Under the pieces are notes generated by a model. That model was not told the origin of the DNA and searched no databases. It saw nothing but the letters and a program-made list of their open reading frames with translations. Shown here piece by piece: positions 34,976 to 42,830 of a DNA stretch of 64,000 nucleotides (its first letter is position 1; every line of letters starts with the position of its first letter). The stretch lies in NCBI RefSeq assembly GCF_013409645.1, contig NZ_JACCBG010000001.1:1116001-1180000 (forward strand). The letters run 5' to 3'. The DNA comes from Nocardioides panaciterrulae. GTDB lineage: Bacteria; Actinomycetota; Actinomycetes; Propionibacteriales; Nocardioidaceae. The position numbers were made by a program, and so were the translations under genes.

Positions 34976-35617
34976 TCAGTGTTCGTCGGTGAGCGGGTAG
35001 CCGCGGATGCCGCGCCAGGCGAGCCCGGCCACGAGTGCGGCCGCGTCGGCCTTGGAGATGCCGCCCCCGCCCTCCGACAGCCAGAACCGGGCGCTGACCT
35101 GGGCCATTCCCACGAGCGAGACCGCCAGCAGGCGCGAGGGGTGGTCGGGCAGCCCGGTGTCGTCGTGGATGACGTGCGCGATCATCGAGGCGCACTCGCT
35201 GGTCACCCGGTCGACCTGGGCGCGCACGGCCGTCTCGTTGGTGAGGTCGGACTCGAACACCAGGCGGAACGCGCCGGTGTCGCCGGCGACGTACTCGAAG
35301 AACGCGTCCATCGTGGCCGCGACCCGCTGCTTGTTGTCCTGGGTGGACTCCAGCGCCTGGCGGCAGTGGTCAATGATCAGGTCGCAGGAGGCGTCGAGCA
35401 GCGCGAGGTAGAGGTCGAGCTTGCCGGGGAAGTGCTGGTAGAGCACCGGCTTCGAGACGCCGGCGCGCTCGGCGATGTCGTCCATCGCCGCGGCGTGGTA
35501 GCCCTGCGCGACGAACACCTCCAGGGCGGACTCGAGCAGCTGGGCGCGACGCTCACGCCGCGGCATGCGGCCGCCGCGGGGCCGCGAGGTGGCGGTGTCG
35601 TAGTGACCGGCGCTCAA
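34976..35617 (-). CDS. TetR/AcrR-family transcriptional regulator
   Basis: The protein has 213 residues. The N-terminal HTH (about 25-70) reads MDDIAERAGVSKPVLYQHFPGKLDLY. The C-terminal ligand domain is helical. TTG at 35617 is used as start because GAGGAG lies 7 bases before it; ATG 35566 is an alternative. It is divergent from moeZ and 76 bases upstream of the DUF3107 gene on the same strand. Ligand and targets are unknown. Confidence 0.82.
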   Translation of the reverse strand: MSAGHYDTATSRPRGGRMPRRERRAQLLESALEVFVAQGYHAAAMDDIAERAGVSKPVLYQHFPGKLDLYLALLDASCDLIIDHCRQALESTQDNKQRVAATMDAFFEYVAGDTGAFRLVFESDLTNETAVRAQVDRVTSECASMIAHVIHDDTGLPDHPSRLLAVSLVGMAQVSARFWLSEGGGGISKADAAALVAGLAWRGIRGYPLTDEH

Positions 35618-35801
35618 CGCATGCTCCTCGACCTCGGCTCGGTGCGGGTCGCCCCGCGAGGTCGCAGCCTACCCGCTGGTCACCTCGGTCCGGATGGCGG
35701 ACCGCGTGCGGCGGGACACGGCGCCGCCGGGAACATGGCAGGTGCCGAGGCTGTTGTGCCGAGCAGACCCGGAGACCGAGAACAAGTTCGAGGAGCGTGC
35801 T

Positions 35802-37001
35802 GTGCCCTTTCCCCCACTCGTGGAGCCGGCCGACGAGCTGACCATCGACGAGGTGCGGCGCTACAGCCGGCACCTGATCATCCCCGACGTCGGGATGGCC
35901 GGCCAGAAGCGGCTGAAGAACGCCAAGGTCCTCGTGATCGGGGCCGGAGGCCTCGGCAGCCCGGCGCTGCTCTACCTGGCCGCGGCCGGCGTGGGCACGC
36001 TCGGTATCGCGGAGTTCGACGAGGTCGACGAGTCGAACCTGCAGCGCCAGATCATCCACGGCCAGTCCGACATCGGGAAGTCCAAGGCGGTGTCGGCCAA
36101 GGAGTCGATCGCCGAGGCCAACCCCTACGTCGAGGTGGTGCTGCACGAGCAGCGCCTGGACAACGACAACGTCATGGACGTCTTCCGCGGCTACGACCTG
36201 ATCGTCGACGGGACCGACAACTTCGCGACCCGCTACATGGTCAACGACGCGGCGTACTTCCTCGGCATCCCCTACGTGTGGGGCTCGATCTACCGCTTCG
36301 ACGGCCAGGCCTCGGTGTTCGCGCCGACGCTCGGCGACGAGGCGCCGTGCTACCGCTGCCTCTACCCCGAGCCCCCGCCGCCGGGCATGGTCCCCAGCTG
36401 CGCCGAGGGCGGCGTGCTGGGCGTGCTGTGCGCCAGCGTCGGCGCGATCCAGGTCAACGAGGCCATCAAGCTGCTCACCGGCGTCGGCGACCCGCTGGTC
36501 GGCAAGCTGATGATCTACGACGCCCTGGAGATGGAGTACCGCAAGCTGAAGGTCCGCAAGGACCCCAACTGCGCGCTCTGCGGTGCGAACCCCACGGTCA
36601 CCGGGCTCATCGACTACGACGCCTTCTGCGGGGCGATCTCCGAGGACGCCGCCGACGCGGCCGCCGGCTCGACCATCTCGGTGACCCAGCTCGAGCACAT
36701 GCTCAAGGAGCGGGAGAACGGCGAGCGCGACTTCGTGCTCGTCGACGTCCGAGAGCCCAACGAGTACGAGATCAACAAGATCCCCGGCTCGGTGCTGATC
36801 CCCAAGGGCGAGTTCCTCAACGGCAACGCGCTGGGTCAGCTGCCCAGCGACAAGCAGGTCGTGCTGCACTGCAAGAGCGGCGTCCGCTCCGCGGAGGCGC
36901 TGGCGGTGCTCAAGGGCGCCGGCTACGCCGACGCCGTGCACGTGGGCGGTGGCGTGGTCGCCTGGGTCAACCAGGTGGACCCGAGCCAGCCGTCGTACTG
37001 A
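35802..37001 (+). CDS. moeZ: MoeZ/ThiF-like adenylyltransferase-sulfurtransferase
   Basis: The protein has 399 residues. The E1-like half (about 20-260) has GAGGLGSPALLYL (nucleotide loop), the DGTDNF motif and two zinc CxxC pairs (CYRC and CALC). A C-terminal rhodanese domain (about 290-395) carries the persulfide Cys in HCKSGVRS. MoeZ activates small sulfur-carrier proteins by adenylation and loads sulfur for molybdopterin, thiamine or cysteine synthesis. GAGGAG precedes the GTG at 35802; an upstream ATG at 35694 is less likely. The molybdenum hydroxylase 12 kb away needs molybdopterin. Confidence 0.88.
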   Translation: MPFPPLVEPADELTIDEVRRYSRHLIIPDVGMAGQKRLKNAKVLVIGAGGLGSPALLYLAAAGVGTLGIAEFDEVDESNLQRQIIHGQSDIGKSKAVSAKESIAEANPYVEVVLHEQRLDNDNVMDVFRGYDLIVDGTDNFATRYMVNDAAYFLGIPYVWGSIYRFDGQASVFAPTLGDEAPCYRCLYPEPPPPGMVPSCAEGGVLGVLCASVGAIQVNEAIKLLTGVGDPLVGKLMIYDALEMEYRKLKVRKDPNCALCGANPTVTGLIDYDAFCGAISEDAADAAAGSTISVTQLEHMLKERENGERDFVLVDVREPNEYEINKIPGSVLIPKGEFLNGNALGQLPSDKQVVLHCKSGVRSAEALAVLKGAGYADAVHVGGGVVAWVNQVDPSQPSY

Positions 37002-37007
37002 CCCCCA

Positions 37008-37042
37008 CCACTGCCCCGCCCGCGGCGCGGGCGGGGCAGTGG
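37008..37042 (+). terminator. strong hairpin after moeZ
   Basis: Arms CCACTGCCCCGCCCGCG (37008-37024) and CGCGGGCGGGGCAGTGG (37026-37042) are perfectly complementary over 17 bases with one base between, so a hairpin of about 15 bp with a 5-base loop is expected. No T-run follows. Confidence 0.6.
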
Positions 37043-37054
37043 GAGCCCGTGGGC

Positions 37055-37060
37055 TAGGTT
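37055..37060 (+). promoter_or_regulatory. putative -10 element (TAGGTT) for the DUF4129-moxR-DUF58 operon
   Basis: The hexamer ends 8 bases before the ATG at 37069 and sits directly after the moeZ hairpin, implying an independent leaderless operon transcript. Confidence 0.5.
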
Positions 37061-37068
37061 GACCGCCC

Positions 37069-37806
37069 ATGGGGGCACGACGGGCATCGGTCACCGCCGT
37101 GGCGGCGGTGGCCGGCACGGTGCTGCTGGTGTCGCTGCTGGTCACCTGGGCCGCCTCGATCGGGCCCGATGCCGTGCTGCGTGGCGCCGGACCGGCGACC
37201 CACCGGGCGAGCGTGACGCCGACCCGGACCGCCACGCCGTCCGGGACTCCCACCGCCGCGCGGTCGTCGCGGCCGCCGCAGCAGCGGCCGGCGGGCCACC
37301 ACCCGGTGGTCGGCGCGCTGCTGGGCGTGCTCCTCGTGGTGGTCGTCGTGGCGCTCGCCGGCCTGCTGATGCTGGTGCTGCGCCGGTTGTGGGAGGCGTG
37401 GACGCTGCGGCGCCGGCCCCCGCCCGAGCCGGAGCAGGCCGACTTCGACGCGATCGAGACCCCGCGGCGGCTCGCCGCCGAGATGGTCCGCGACGCGGCC
37501 CGGCAGCGTGAGCTGCTCGAGGAGGGCGATCCGCGCAACGCGATCGTGGCCGCCTGGCACCGGTTCGAGGAGCAGGCGGCCGAGGCCGGCCTACGACGCC
37601 GGCCGTGGGAGACCTCGGCGGAGTTCACGCTGCGGGTCCTCGACCTCGTCGACGCCGACAGCGCCCAGGTGGCCCGGCTCGCCGCGCTCTTCCGGGAGGC
37701 CCGGTTCTCCGAGCACGCCCTGGGCGAGCCCGCGCGCGCCGAGGCGCTCGCCGCACTCGACGCCGTCCACGCGGGGCTGCAGGCCGTCGCGGGGGCCCGC
37801 CGGTGA
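37069..37806 (+). CDS. DUF4129-domain membrane protein
   Basis: The protein has 245 residues with membrane helices at about 9-30 and 82-105 and a cytosolic C-terminal DUF4129 domain (about 125-235: AAWHRFEEQAAEAGLRRRPWETSAEFTLRVL). DUF4129 proteins sit with MoxR and DUF58 proteins and often transglutaminases, with roles not established. Its stop overlaps the next start by 4 bases (GTGA), so it is translationally coupled. Confidence 0.82.
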   Translation: MGARRASVTAVAAVAGTVLLVSLLVTWAASIGPDAVLRGAGPATHRASVTPTRTATPSGTPTAARSSRPPQQRPAGHHPVVGALLGVLLVVVVVALAGLLMLVLRRLWEAWTLRRRPPPEPEQADFDAIETPRRLAAEMVRDAARQRELLEEGDPRNAIVAAWHRFEEQAAEAGLRRRPWETSAEFTLRVLDLVDADSAQVARLAALFREARFSEHALGEPARAEALAALDAVHAGLQAVAGARR

Positions 37807-38228
37807 GGCGCCGCGCCCCGGGCGTGCGGACGCTGCTGCTGCGCGCGCTGGTCGCGCTGCTGCTCTTCGCGGTGCTCGACGTGGTCTTCGCCGTCGTCGA
37901 CTTCGAGCCGGACGCGCCCCGGCTCGCGCTGCTCGTGCTGGTCTGCGGTGCCGCCGTGGGCCTGCTGCTCGACAGCGTCGACGAGGGCGGGCCGCCGTGG
38001 CCGGCCCCGGGGAGCCGGCCGGTGGTCCCGCGCGGGTCGGATGCGCGGCTGTCGTCCTACGTCCGGCTCGTCGAGGACCACCTGACCGCGCGCACGCCCG
38101 ACGCCGGCCTGCGCGACCGGCTCGTCGAGCTGTCCGGCGGCCGCCTCGCCGAGGAGCTCGCGGGGCCCCCGCGTCGACTGAGCCGGGCCGAGATCGACGA
38201 CTACCTGAGGAGGATCGAGGAGCAGTGA
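37803..38228 (+). CDS. two-helix membrane protein of the MoxR operon
   Basis: The 141-residue protein has two close hydrophobic helices (about 9-29 and 38-55) followed by a hydrophilic domain (about 70-141) with RLVEDHLTARTPDAGLRDRL and SRAEIDDYLRRIEEQ. I do not recognise a family name. It is coupled on both sides by GTGA overlaps, so it is probably made in proportion to the MoxR ATPase. No enzymatic motif is seen. Confidence 0.75.
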   Translation: MRRRAPGVRTLLLRALVALLLFAVLDVVFAVVDFEPDAPRLALLVLVCGAAVGLLLDSVDEGGPPWPAPGSRPVVPRGSDARLSSYVRLVEDHLTARTPDAGLRDRLVELSGGRLAEELAGPPRRLSRAEIDDYLRRIEEQ

Positions 38229-39250
38229 CGAACCAGATCGAGAGGGTGCCGACCGTCGAGGAGGCCTCCCGCGTGGCCGGGCAGGTGCTCGACGAGGTCG
38301 AGCGCGCCGTGGTCGGCAAGCGGCAGGCGCTCTCGCTGGTGCTGGCGGCGCTCCTCGCCAAGGGGCACGTGCTGCTCGAGGACTTCCCGGGGCTCGGCAA
38401 GACCCTCGCGGCCCGCTCGTTCGCCCAAGCGCTGGGGCTGGACTTCCGCCGCGCCCAGTTCACCCCCGACCTGCTGCCCGCCGACCTGACCGGCTCGTTC
38501 CTCTACGACCAGCGCCGCGGTGAGTTCCAGTTCCGCCGGGGCCCGCTGTTCACCGGGCTGCTGCTCGCCGACGAGATCAACCGGACTCCGCCGAAGACCC
38601 AGTCGGCCCTGCTCGAGGCGATGCAGGAGCGCCAGGTGACGGTGGAGGGCGAGACGTTCCGGTTGCCCGAGCCGTTCCACGTGCTCGCGACCGCCAACCC
38701 GATCGAGTACGAAGGCACCTACCCGCTGCCCGAGGCGCAGCTGGACCGGTTCCTGCTCCGGGTGGGCTTCGGCTACCCGACGGCGTCGGAGGAGTACGAC
38801 GTGATCGCGCGCCGGCTCGACCGCCGCCGCGAGGAGGTGGTCCTGGACCGGGTGACCGACGCCGTCGGGCTGGCCGGGCTCCAGGCCGCGGTCGAGACGG
38901 TGCGGGTGGACCCGAGCGTGGGGGAGTACTGCGTGGCGCTCGCGGCGGCGACCCGCGAGCACGCCGAGGTGCTCACCGGCTCCAGCCCGCGCGGCTCGCT
39001 GGCGCTGGTGCTCACCGCGCGCGCGTTCGCGGTGCTCCGGGGCCGGGACTACGTGGTGCCCGAGGACGTGAAGTCGGTCGCGCGGTCGGTGCTGGCGCAC
39101 CGGATCACGGTGCGCCCGGAGCTGTGGATGACCGAGGCCAGTGGCCGGCGGGTCGTCGACGAGGTGCTGGCGGCGGTGCCGACCCCGCCCACCCTGGAGG
39201 GCGCCGTCGGTGGCCCCCTCGGCGGCCCCGTCGAGGGCGCGTCGTACTGA
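38225..39250 (+). CDS. MoxR-family AAA+ ATPase
   Basis: The protein has 341 residues. Walker A is DFPGLGKT (about 57-64), Walker B is LLADEINRTPPKTQSALLEAMQE, and the sensor region ATANPIEYEGTYPLPEAQLDRF is typical of MoxR. These chaperone-like ATPases work with VWA/DUF58 partner proteins to mature or regulate other proteins. It begins GTG overlapping the upstream stop and ends one base into the DUF58 gene. Confidence 0.9.
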   Translation: MTNQIERVPTVEEASRVAGQVLDEVERAVVGKRQALSLVLAALLAKGHVLLEDFPGLGKTLAARSFAQALGLDFRRAQFTPDLLPADLTGSFLYDQRRGEFQFRRGPLFTGLLLADEINRTPPKTQSALLEAMQERQVTVEGETFRLPEPFHVLATANPIEYEGTYPLPEAQLDRFLLRVGFGYPTASEEYDVIARRLDRRREEVVLDRVTDAVGLAGLQAAVETVRVDPSVGEYCVALAAATREHAEVLTGSSPRGSLALVLTARAFAVLRGRDYVVPEDVKSVARSVLAHRITVRPELWMTEASGRRVVDEVLAAVPTPPTLEGAVGGPLGGPVEGASY

Positions 39251-40545
39251 TGGACGGCTGGCGACCGACGGCGGCGCTCGGCCGGGCCCTGGGCCTGGGC
39301 GGCCTCGGCACCGCGGTCGCCGTGCTGTTCGGCGAGCCGGTGATCATGGTGCTGACCGCGCCGTTCCTGCTGCTCGGCGCGCTCGGCCTGGTGCACCGGC
39401 CCCGGTCCGCGCCGCGGCTGAGCACCTCGCTGGACCACGTGCTGCTGCACGAGGGGCAGGGCACGACGTCCCGGCTGCACGGCGAGGACCTGGCCGGCGT
39501 CGAGCACGCGACCCGGCTGGCCGCGGCGGTGCCGCACGTGGCGCTGCAGCCGTCCTCGGGGCGGGTCGGCCGGCTGGTGGGGAGTGACGGCGAGCTGCCC
39601 GCCCTCGAGGTCGGCCCCCGCCGGTTCGGACGGCGGCAGCTGGGCGCCGACGCCGTCGCGCTGACCAGCCGCTGGGCGGGCTACCGGTGGGGGCCGGTGA
39701 TCCTGGTCGGCAGCCAGCTGCAGGCGCTGCCCGTGCGGGCGCCGTTCGACTCGCGGGCCGAGGCGCCGCAGCCGCTGGGCCTGGTCGGCGCGCACCGCTC
39801 CCGCCGGCCGGGCGAGGGGACCGAGCTCGCGTCGATCCGGCCGTTCCAGACCGGCGACCGGCTGCGACGGATCCACTGGCGGGTCTCACTGCGCAGCGAC
39901 GCGCTGCACGTGGTCAGCACCCGGGGCGAGGAGGACAGCGCCGTGCTGCTGCTGGTCGACGCGCTGGCCGACCACGGTCGCTCCGGCGGCCTCGGCGGCG
40001 AGGCGAGCAGCCTCGACGTGTCGGTGCGGGCCGCGGCGGCGGTGGCCGAGCACCACGTCCGGGTCGGTGACCGGGTCGGCCTGCGGGTCGTGGGCACCGG
40101 CGGGGAGTCGGTGGGCTACGGCACCGGGCAGCGGCACCTGCAGGTCCTGCTGGGGCGACTGGCGGGGCTGCAGGTCGGCACCCCCCGGGCCATGGAGGCC
40201 GACCGGGTGCAGCTGCGGGCGGAGGCCGGGACCGTGGTGATCGTGCTCTCCCCGATGCTCTCGGAGGTGATGGCCTCGGTGACCGCGACGCTGGTGCGTC
40301 GCGGCCTGCCGGTGCTGGTCGTGGACACGCTGCCGGAGGACGCCGCGCCGGCGGTGGTGGAGGGCACCGAGCCCGCGATCGCCGCGCTGGCGTGGCGGAT
40401 GCGCCGGGTCGAGCGCCGGGAGGTGCTGGACCGGCTGGCCGCCCTCGGCTGCCCGGTCGTGCCGTGGCGCGGCCCGGGCACCCTCGACGACGTGCTGCGC
40501 CGGCTCGCCCGGCGCGCCCAGCTGCCCCAGGTGCCCGCCCGATGA
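39250..40545 (+). CDS. DUF58 (VWA-related) protein
   Basis: The protein has 431 residues with two N-terminal helices (about 8-45) and the DUF58 core motif GTELASIRPFQTGDRLRRIHW (about 195-215). A Rossmann-like VWA segment follows with VLLLVDALADH. It is the standard partner of MoxR in the same operon. It shares one base with the stop of moxR and overlaps the next start by 4 bases. Confidence 0.87.
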   Translation: MDGWRPTAALGRALGLGGLGTAVAVLFGEPVIMVLTAPFLLLGALGLVHRPRSAPRLSTSLDHVLLHEGQGTTSRLHGEDLAGVEHATRLAAAVPHVALQPSSGRVGRLVGSDGELPALEVGPRRFGRRQLGADAVALTSRWAGYRWGPVILVGSQLQALPVRAPFDSRAEAPQPLGLVGAHRSRRPGEGTELASIRPFQTGDRLRRIHWRVSLRSDALHVVSTRGEEDSAVLLLVDALADHGRSGGLGGEASSLDVSVRAAAAVAEHHVRVGDRVGLRVVGTGGESVGYGTGQRHLQVLLGRLAGLQVGTPRAMEADRVQLRAEAGTVVIVLSPMLSEVMASVTATLVRRGLPVLVVDTLPEDAAPAVVEGTEPAIAALAWRMRRVERREVLDRLAALGCPVVPWRGPGTLDDVLRRLARRAQLPQVPAR

Positions 40546-41048
40546 TCGCCGAGTGGAGCCCCGGCCAGTGGGCGCTGCGGCTGGTGGCGGCCGTGGCCCC
40601 GGTGCTGGCGCTGTTGTGCACCGGGCCGGCCGGCGCGTGGCCGCGGCCCTGGCTGGTCGTGCTGGTGCTGGTGCTGTCCCTGTGCTACGCCCGGGTGCCC
40701 GAGTCCGGGGTCGGCACGGGGGCCCTGGGCGCGGTGCTGGTCTGGTGGGGGGTCGCGTTCCGCGACGGGCTGCACGCCTGGGCGCTGCCGTCGGTCGCGC
40801 TGCTGCTGGCCGCCCACGTCGCCGGCCTGCTGGCGTCCTACGGCCCCGATCGGCTCGGGGTCGACCCGGCGACCGTCCGGCGCTGGGTCGGGCGCGGCGC
40901 CGGTGCCTGGCTGGTGGCGCCGGCGGTCTTCGGGGCCGCGCTCGTCGTCCGGGCCCGGTCGGACCTCCCGGGCGTCTGGGTCGCCGGCCTCTCGGTCGCA
41001 CTGGTGGCGATGGTCGTCGCCTCGCTGGCCCTGGCGCGGGAGGACTGA
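40542..41048 (+). CDS. membrane protein of the MoxR operon, 168 aa
   Basis: A 168-residue protein with about five hydrophobic segments (about 10-32, 36-50, 55-75, 82-102 and 125-165). I do not recognise a family. It follows DUF58 with an ATGA overlap and precedes the MGMT-like gene by one shared base. Its position suggests it is part of the MoxR membrane complex. Confidence 0.75.
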   Translation: MIAEWSPGQWALRLVAAVAPVLALLCTGPAGAWPRPWLVVLVLVLSLCYARVPESGVGTGALGAVLVWWGVAFRDGLHAWALPSVALLLAAHVAGLLASYGPDRLGVDPATVRRWVGRGAGAWLVAPAVFGAALVVRARSDLPGVWVAGLSVALVAMVVASLALARED

Positions 41049-41407
41049 TGGCGCGGCTGGACCCCGAGGAGTACGCCGAGCTGGTGCTGGTCTGCGTCGA
41101 GCAGGTGCCGCGCGGCCGGGTCACGACGTACGGCGCGATCGCCGAGGCGGTCGGGGCCGTGCTCGGCGGGGGCGGACCCCGCCAGGTCGGGTCGGTGATG
41201 TCGGCGTACGGCGGCCCGGTGCCGTGGTGGCGGGTGGTCCGGGCCGACGGCTCGCCCCCGGACTGCCACGACGGCGAGGCGCACCAGCACCACCTCGAGG
41301 AGGGCACCCCGCTGCGCCCCTCCGGCAAGGTCGACCTGGCCCGCGCGCTCTGGCGACCCACCCCGGACGTCGTCCGGGGCGGTCGCGGGGACGACCGCCT
41401 CGGATGA
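41048..41407 (+). CDS. alkyltransferase-like protein (Cys replaced by Trp)
   Basis: The 119-residue protein has the C-terminal fold of O6-alkylguanine-DNA alkyltransferase: VPRGRVTTYGAIAEAVG (HTH) and RQVGSVMSAYG. At the active-site PCHR position it has PWWRV, so the acceptor Cys is tryptophan. Such ATL proteins bind alkylated guanine and hand it to nucleotide excision repair instead of repairing it. It is coupled by overlap to a MoxR operon, an unexpected neighbour. Confidence 0.82.
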   Translation: MARLDPEEYAELVLVCVEQVPRGRVTTYGAIAEAVGAVLGGGGPRQVGSVMSAYGGPVPWWRVVRADGSPPDCHDGEAHQHHLEEGTPLRPSGKVDLARALWRPTPDVVRGGRGDDRLG

Positions 41408-41426
41408 CGTCCCGCCGAGCGCGGGC

Positions 41427-42830
41427 TCAGCCGCGGGCGCGGGTGAGCTCGGCGAGCCGGGCGAGCGCCTTCGGGAAGATCTCCGCCGGCGGGGTGACCA
41501 GGCCGGCGCCGACCTGGCCCACGCCCGCGACCTTGCCGGCCATTCCCGTGTTGATCTGGGGAAGGATGCCGGTCCGGCAGACCCGGGTCACGTCGATGCC
41601 GCTGGGCACGCCCTGGAACTCCAGGACCGGCACCGACCAGCGCGGGTTCTCGCCCAGCGTGATCTCGTGCATCCGGCGGGTGGTGGCCAGCGCGTCGGGC
41701 ACCGAGCCACCGACCAGCCGCACGATCGCGGGCGCGGTGGCCATCGCGAAGCCGCCGATGCCGGCGGTCTCGGTGATCGCCGAGTCGCCGATGTCGGGGT
41801 TGGCGTCGTCGGGCCCGTAGTCGCCGAGGAAGAGCCCGTCGGCGAGCTGCGCGGGCCCGGTGAACCACTCGTCGCCGGTGCCGGCCACCTGGACGCCGAA
41901 GTCGGTGCCGTTGCGGGACATCGCGACCACCATCGTCGAGCCCTCGGTGCCGCGGGCGGCGTCGAGGGCCAGCTTGCAGGCCGGCATCGCGAGGTTGAGG
42001 AAGAAGTGGTCGTTGCCGCCGACGAAGCGCAGCACCTCGGCCACGTCGCCGGCGTCCGCGCCGCTGGTCACCAACGCCGGTGCGAGGTCGCGCAGCAGCA
42101 TCAGCGTGCCGGCCCGGTTGCGGTTGTGCGCCTCGTCGCCCATCTGCAGCATCTGGGTGAGGATGCCGGTGACGTCGACCGGGCCGCTCAAGTCGACGGT
42201 GGTGCGGACCGCGCCCTGCAGCAGCGGGCCGAGCACCTCGCGCATCCAGCGCAGCCGGGTCAGCACCTCCGGCCCGTAGGCGCCGTAGCGCAGCACCTTG
42301 CCCAGGCCCTCGTTGAGCGAGCAGTGGGTGCGGGCCCCGGTGGCGAGGTCCTCGAGCACGAACATCCACATGCTCGGCGTGACCACGCCGGCCATCGGGC
42401 CGACCGCCCGGTGGTGGTGGCAGGGGTCGAGCGAGACGTCGGTGCCGCGCTCGAACAGGCGTACGGCGTCCTCCGGGTCCGCCACCAGGCCCTCCAGCGC
42501 CGCGCCGCCCATCAGCGCGCCGCGCAGCGGGCCGGAGGCCCGGTCCCAGGTGATCGGCGGCCCGGCGTGCAGGAACTGGCCGGGCTCGAGGCCCAGCACC
42601 TCCGAGGCCGGGGCCACGTCGACCAGGTGGGCGGTCGTGCCCAGCATCGCGGCCAGCGCCCGCTGGTTGGCCTCGTGCCGCAGCGGGTCGGCCGCCACCG
42701 TGGCCAGGTCGGCCTCGGTGCCGGTCATCGGCGGGCGCCAGTCGACGCGGGTGACGGCCACGGCCTGGGCGGCCACGGCGTCGGCGAACAGGTCCGCGCC
42801 GGCGGACACCACGGTGGTCGGCGTGCTCAT
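41427..42830 (-). CDS. DUF1116 protein (AllG-like oxamate carbamoyltransferase subunit)
   Basis: The protein has 467 residues and belongs to the DUF1116/YlbE family: HRAVGPMAGVVTPSMWMFVLED, THCSLNEGLGKVLRYG and a conserved GNDHFFLN block. In E. coli the equivalent subunit of the FdrA/YlbE/YlbF complex (AllFGH) converts oxalurate and phosphate to oxamate and carbamoyl phosphate. It is the last gene of the three-gene leftward operon, sharing one base with fdrA. Substrate identity in this organism is inferred from the family only. Confidence 0.82.
   Translation of the reverse strand: MSTPTTVVSAGADLFADAVAAQAVAVTRVDWRPPMTGTEADLATVAADPLRHEANQRALAAMLGTTAHLVDVAPASEVLGLEPGQFLHAGPPITWDRASGPLRGALMGGAALEGLVADPEDAVRLFERGTDVSLDPCHHHRAVGPMAGVVTPSMWMFVLEDLATGARTHCSLNEGLGKVLRYGAYGPEVLTRLRWMREVLGPLLQGAVRTTVDLSGPVDVTGILTQMLQMGDEAHNRNRAGTLMLLRDLAPALVTSGADAGDVAEVLRFVGGNDHFFLNLAMPACKLALDAARGTEGSTMVVAMSRNGTDFGVQVAGTGDEWFTGPAQLADGLFLGDYGPDDANPDIGDSAITETAGIGGFAMATAPAIVRLVGGSVPDALATTRRMHEITLGENPRWSVPVLEFQGVPSGIDVTRVCRTGILPQINTGMAGKVAGVGQVGAGLVTPPAEIFPKALARLAELTRARG

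Noticed and set aside
35553..38081. 842-codon minus-strand open frame
   Set aside because: Shadow of moeZ and the DUF4129 gene in the complementary frame; no domain.
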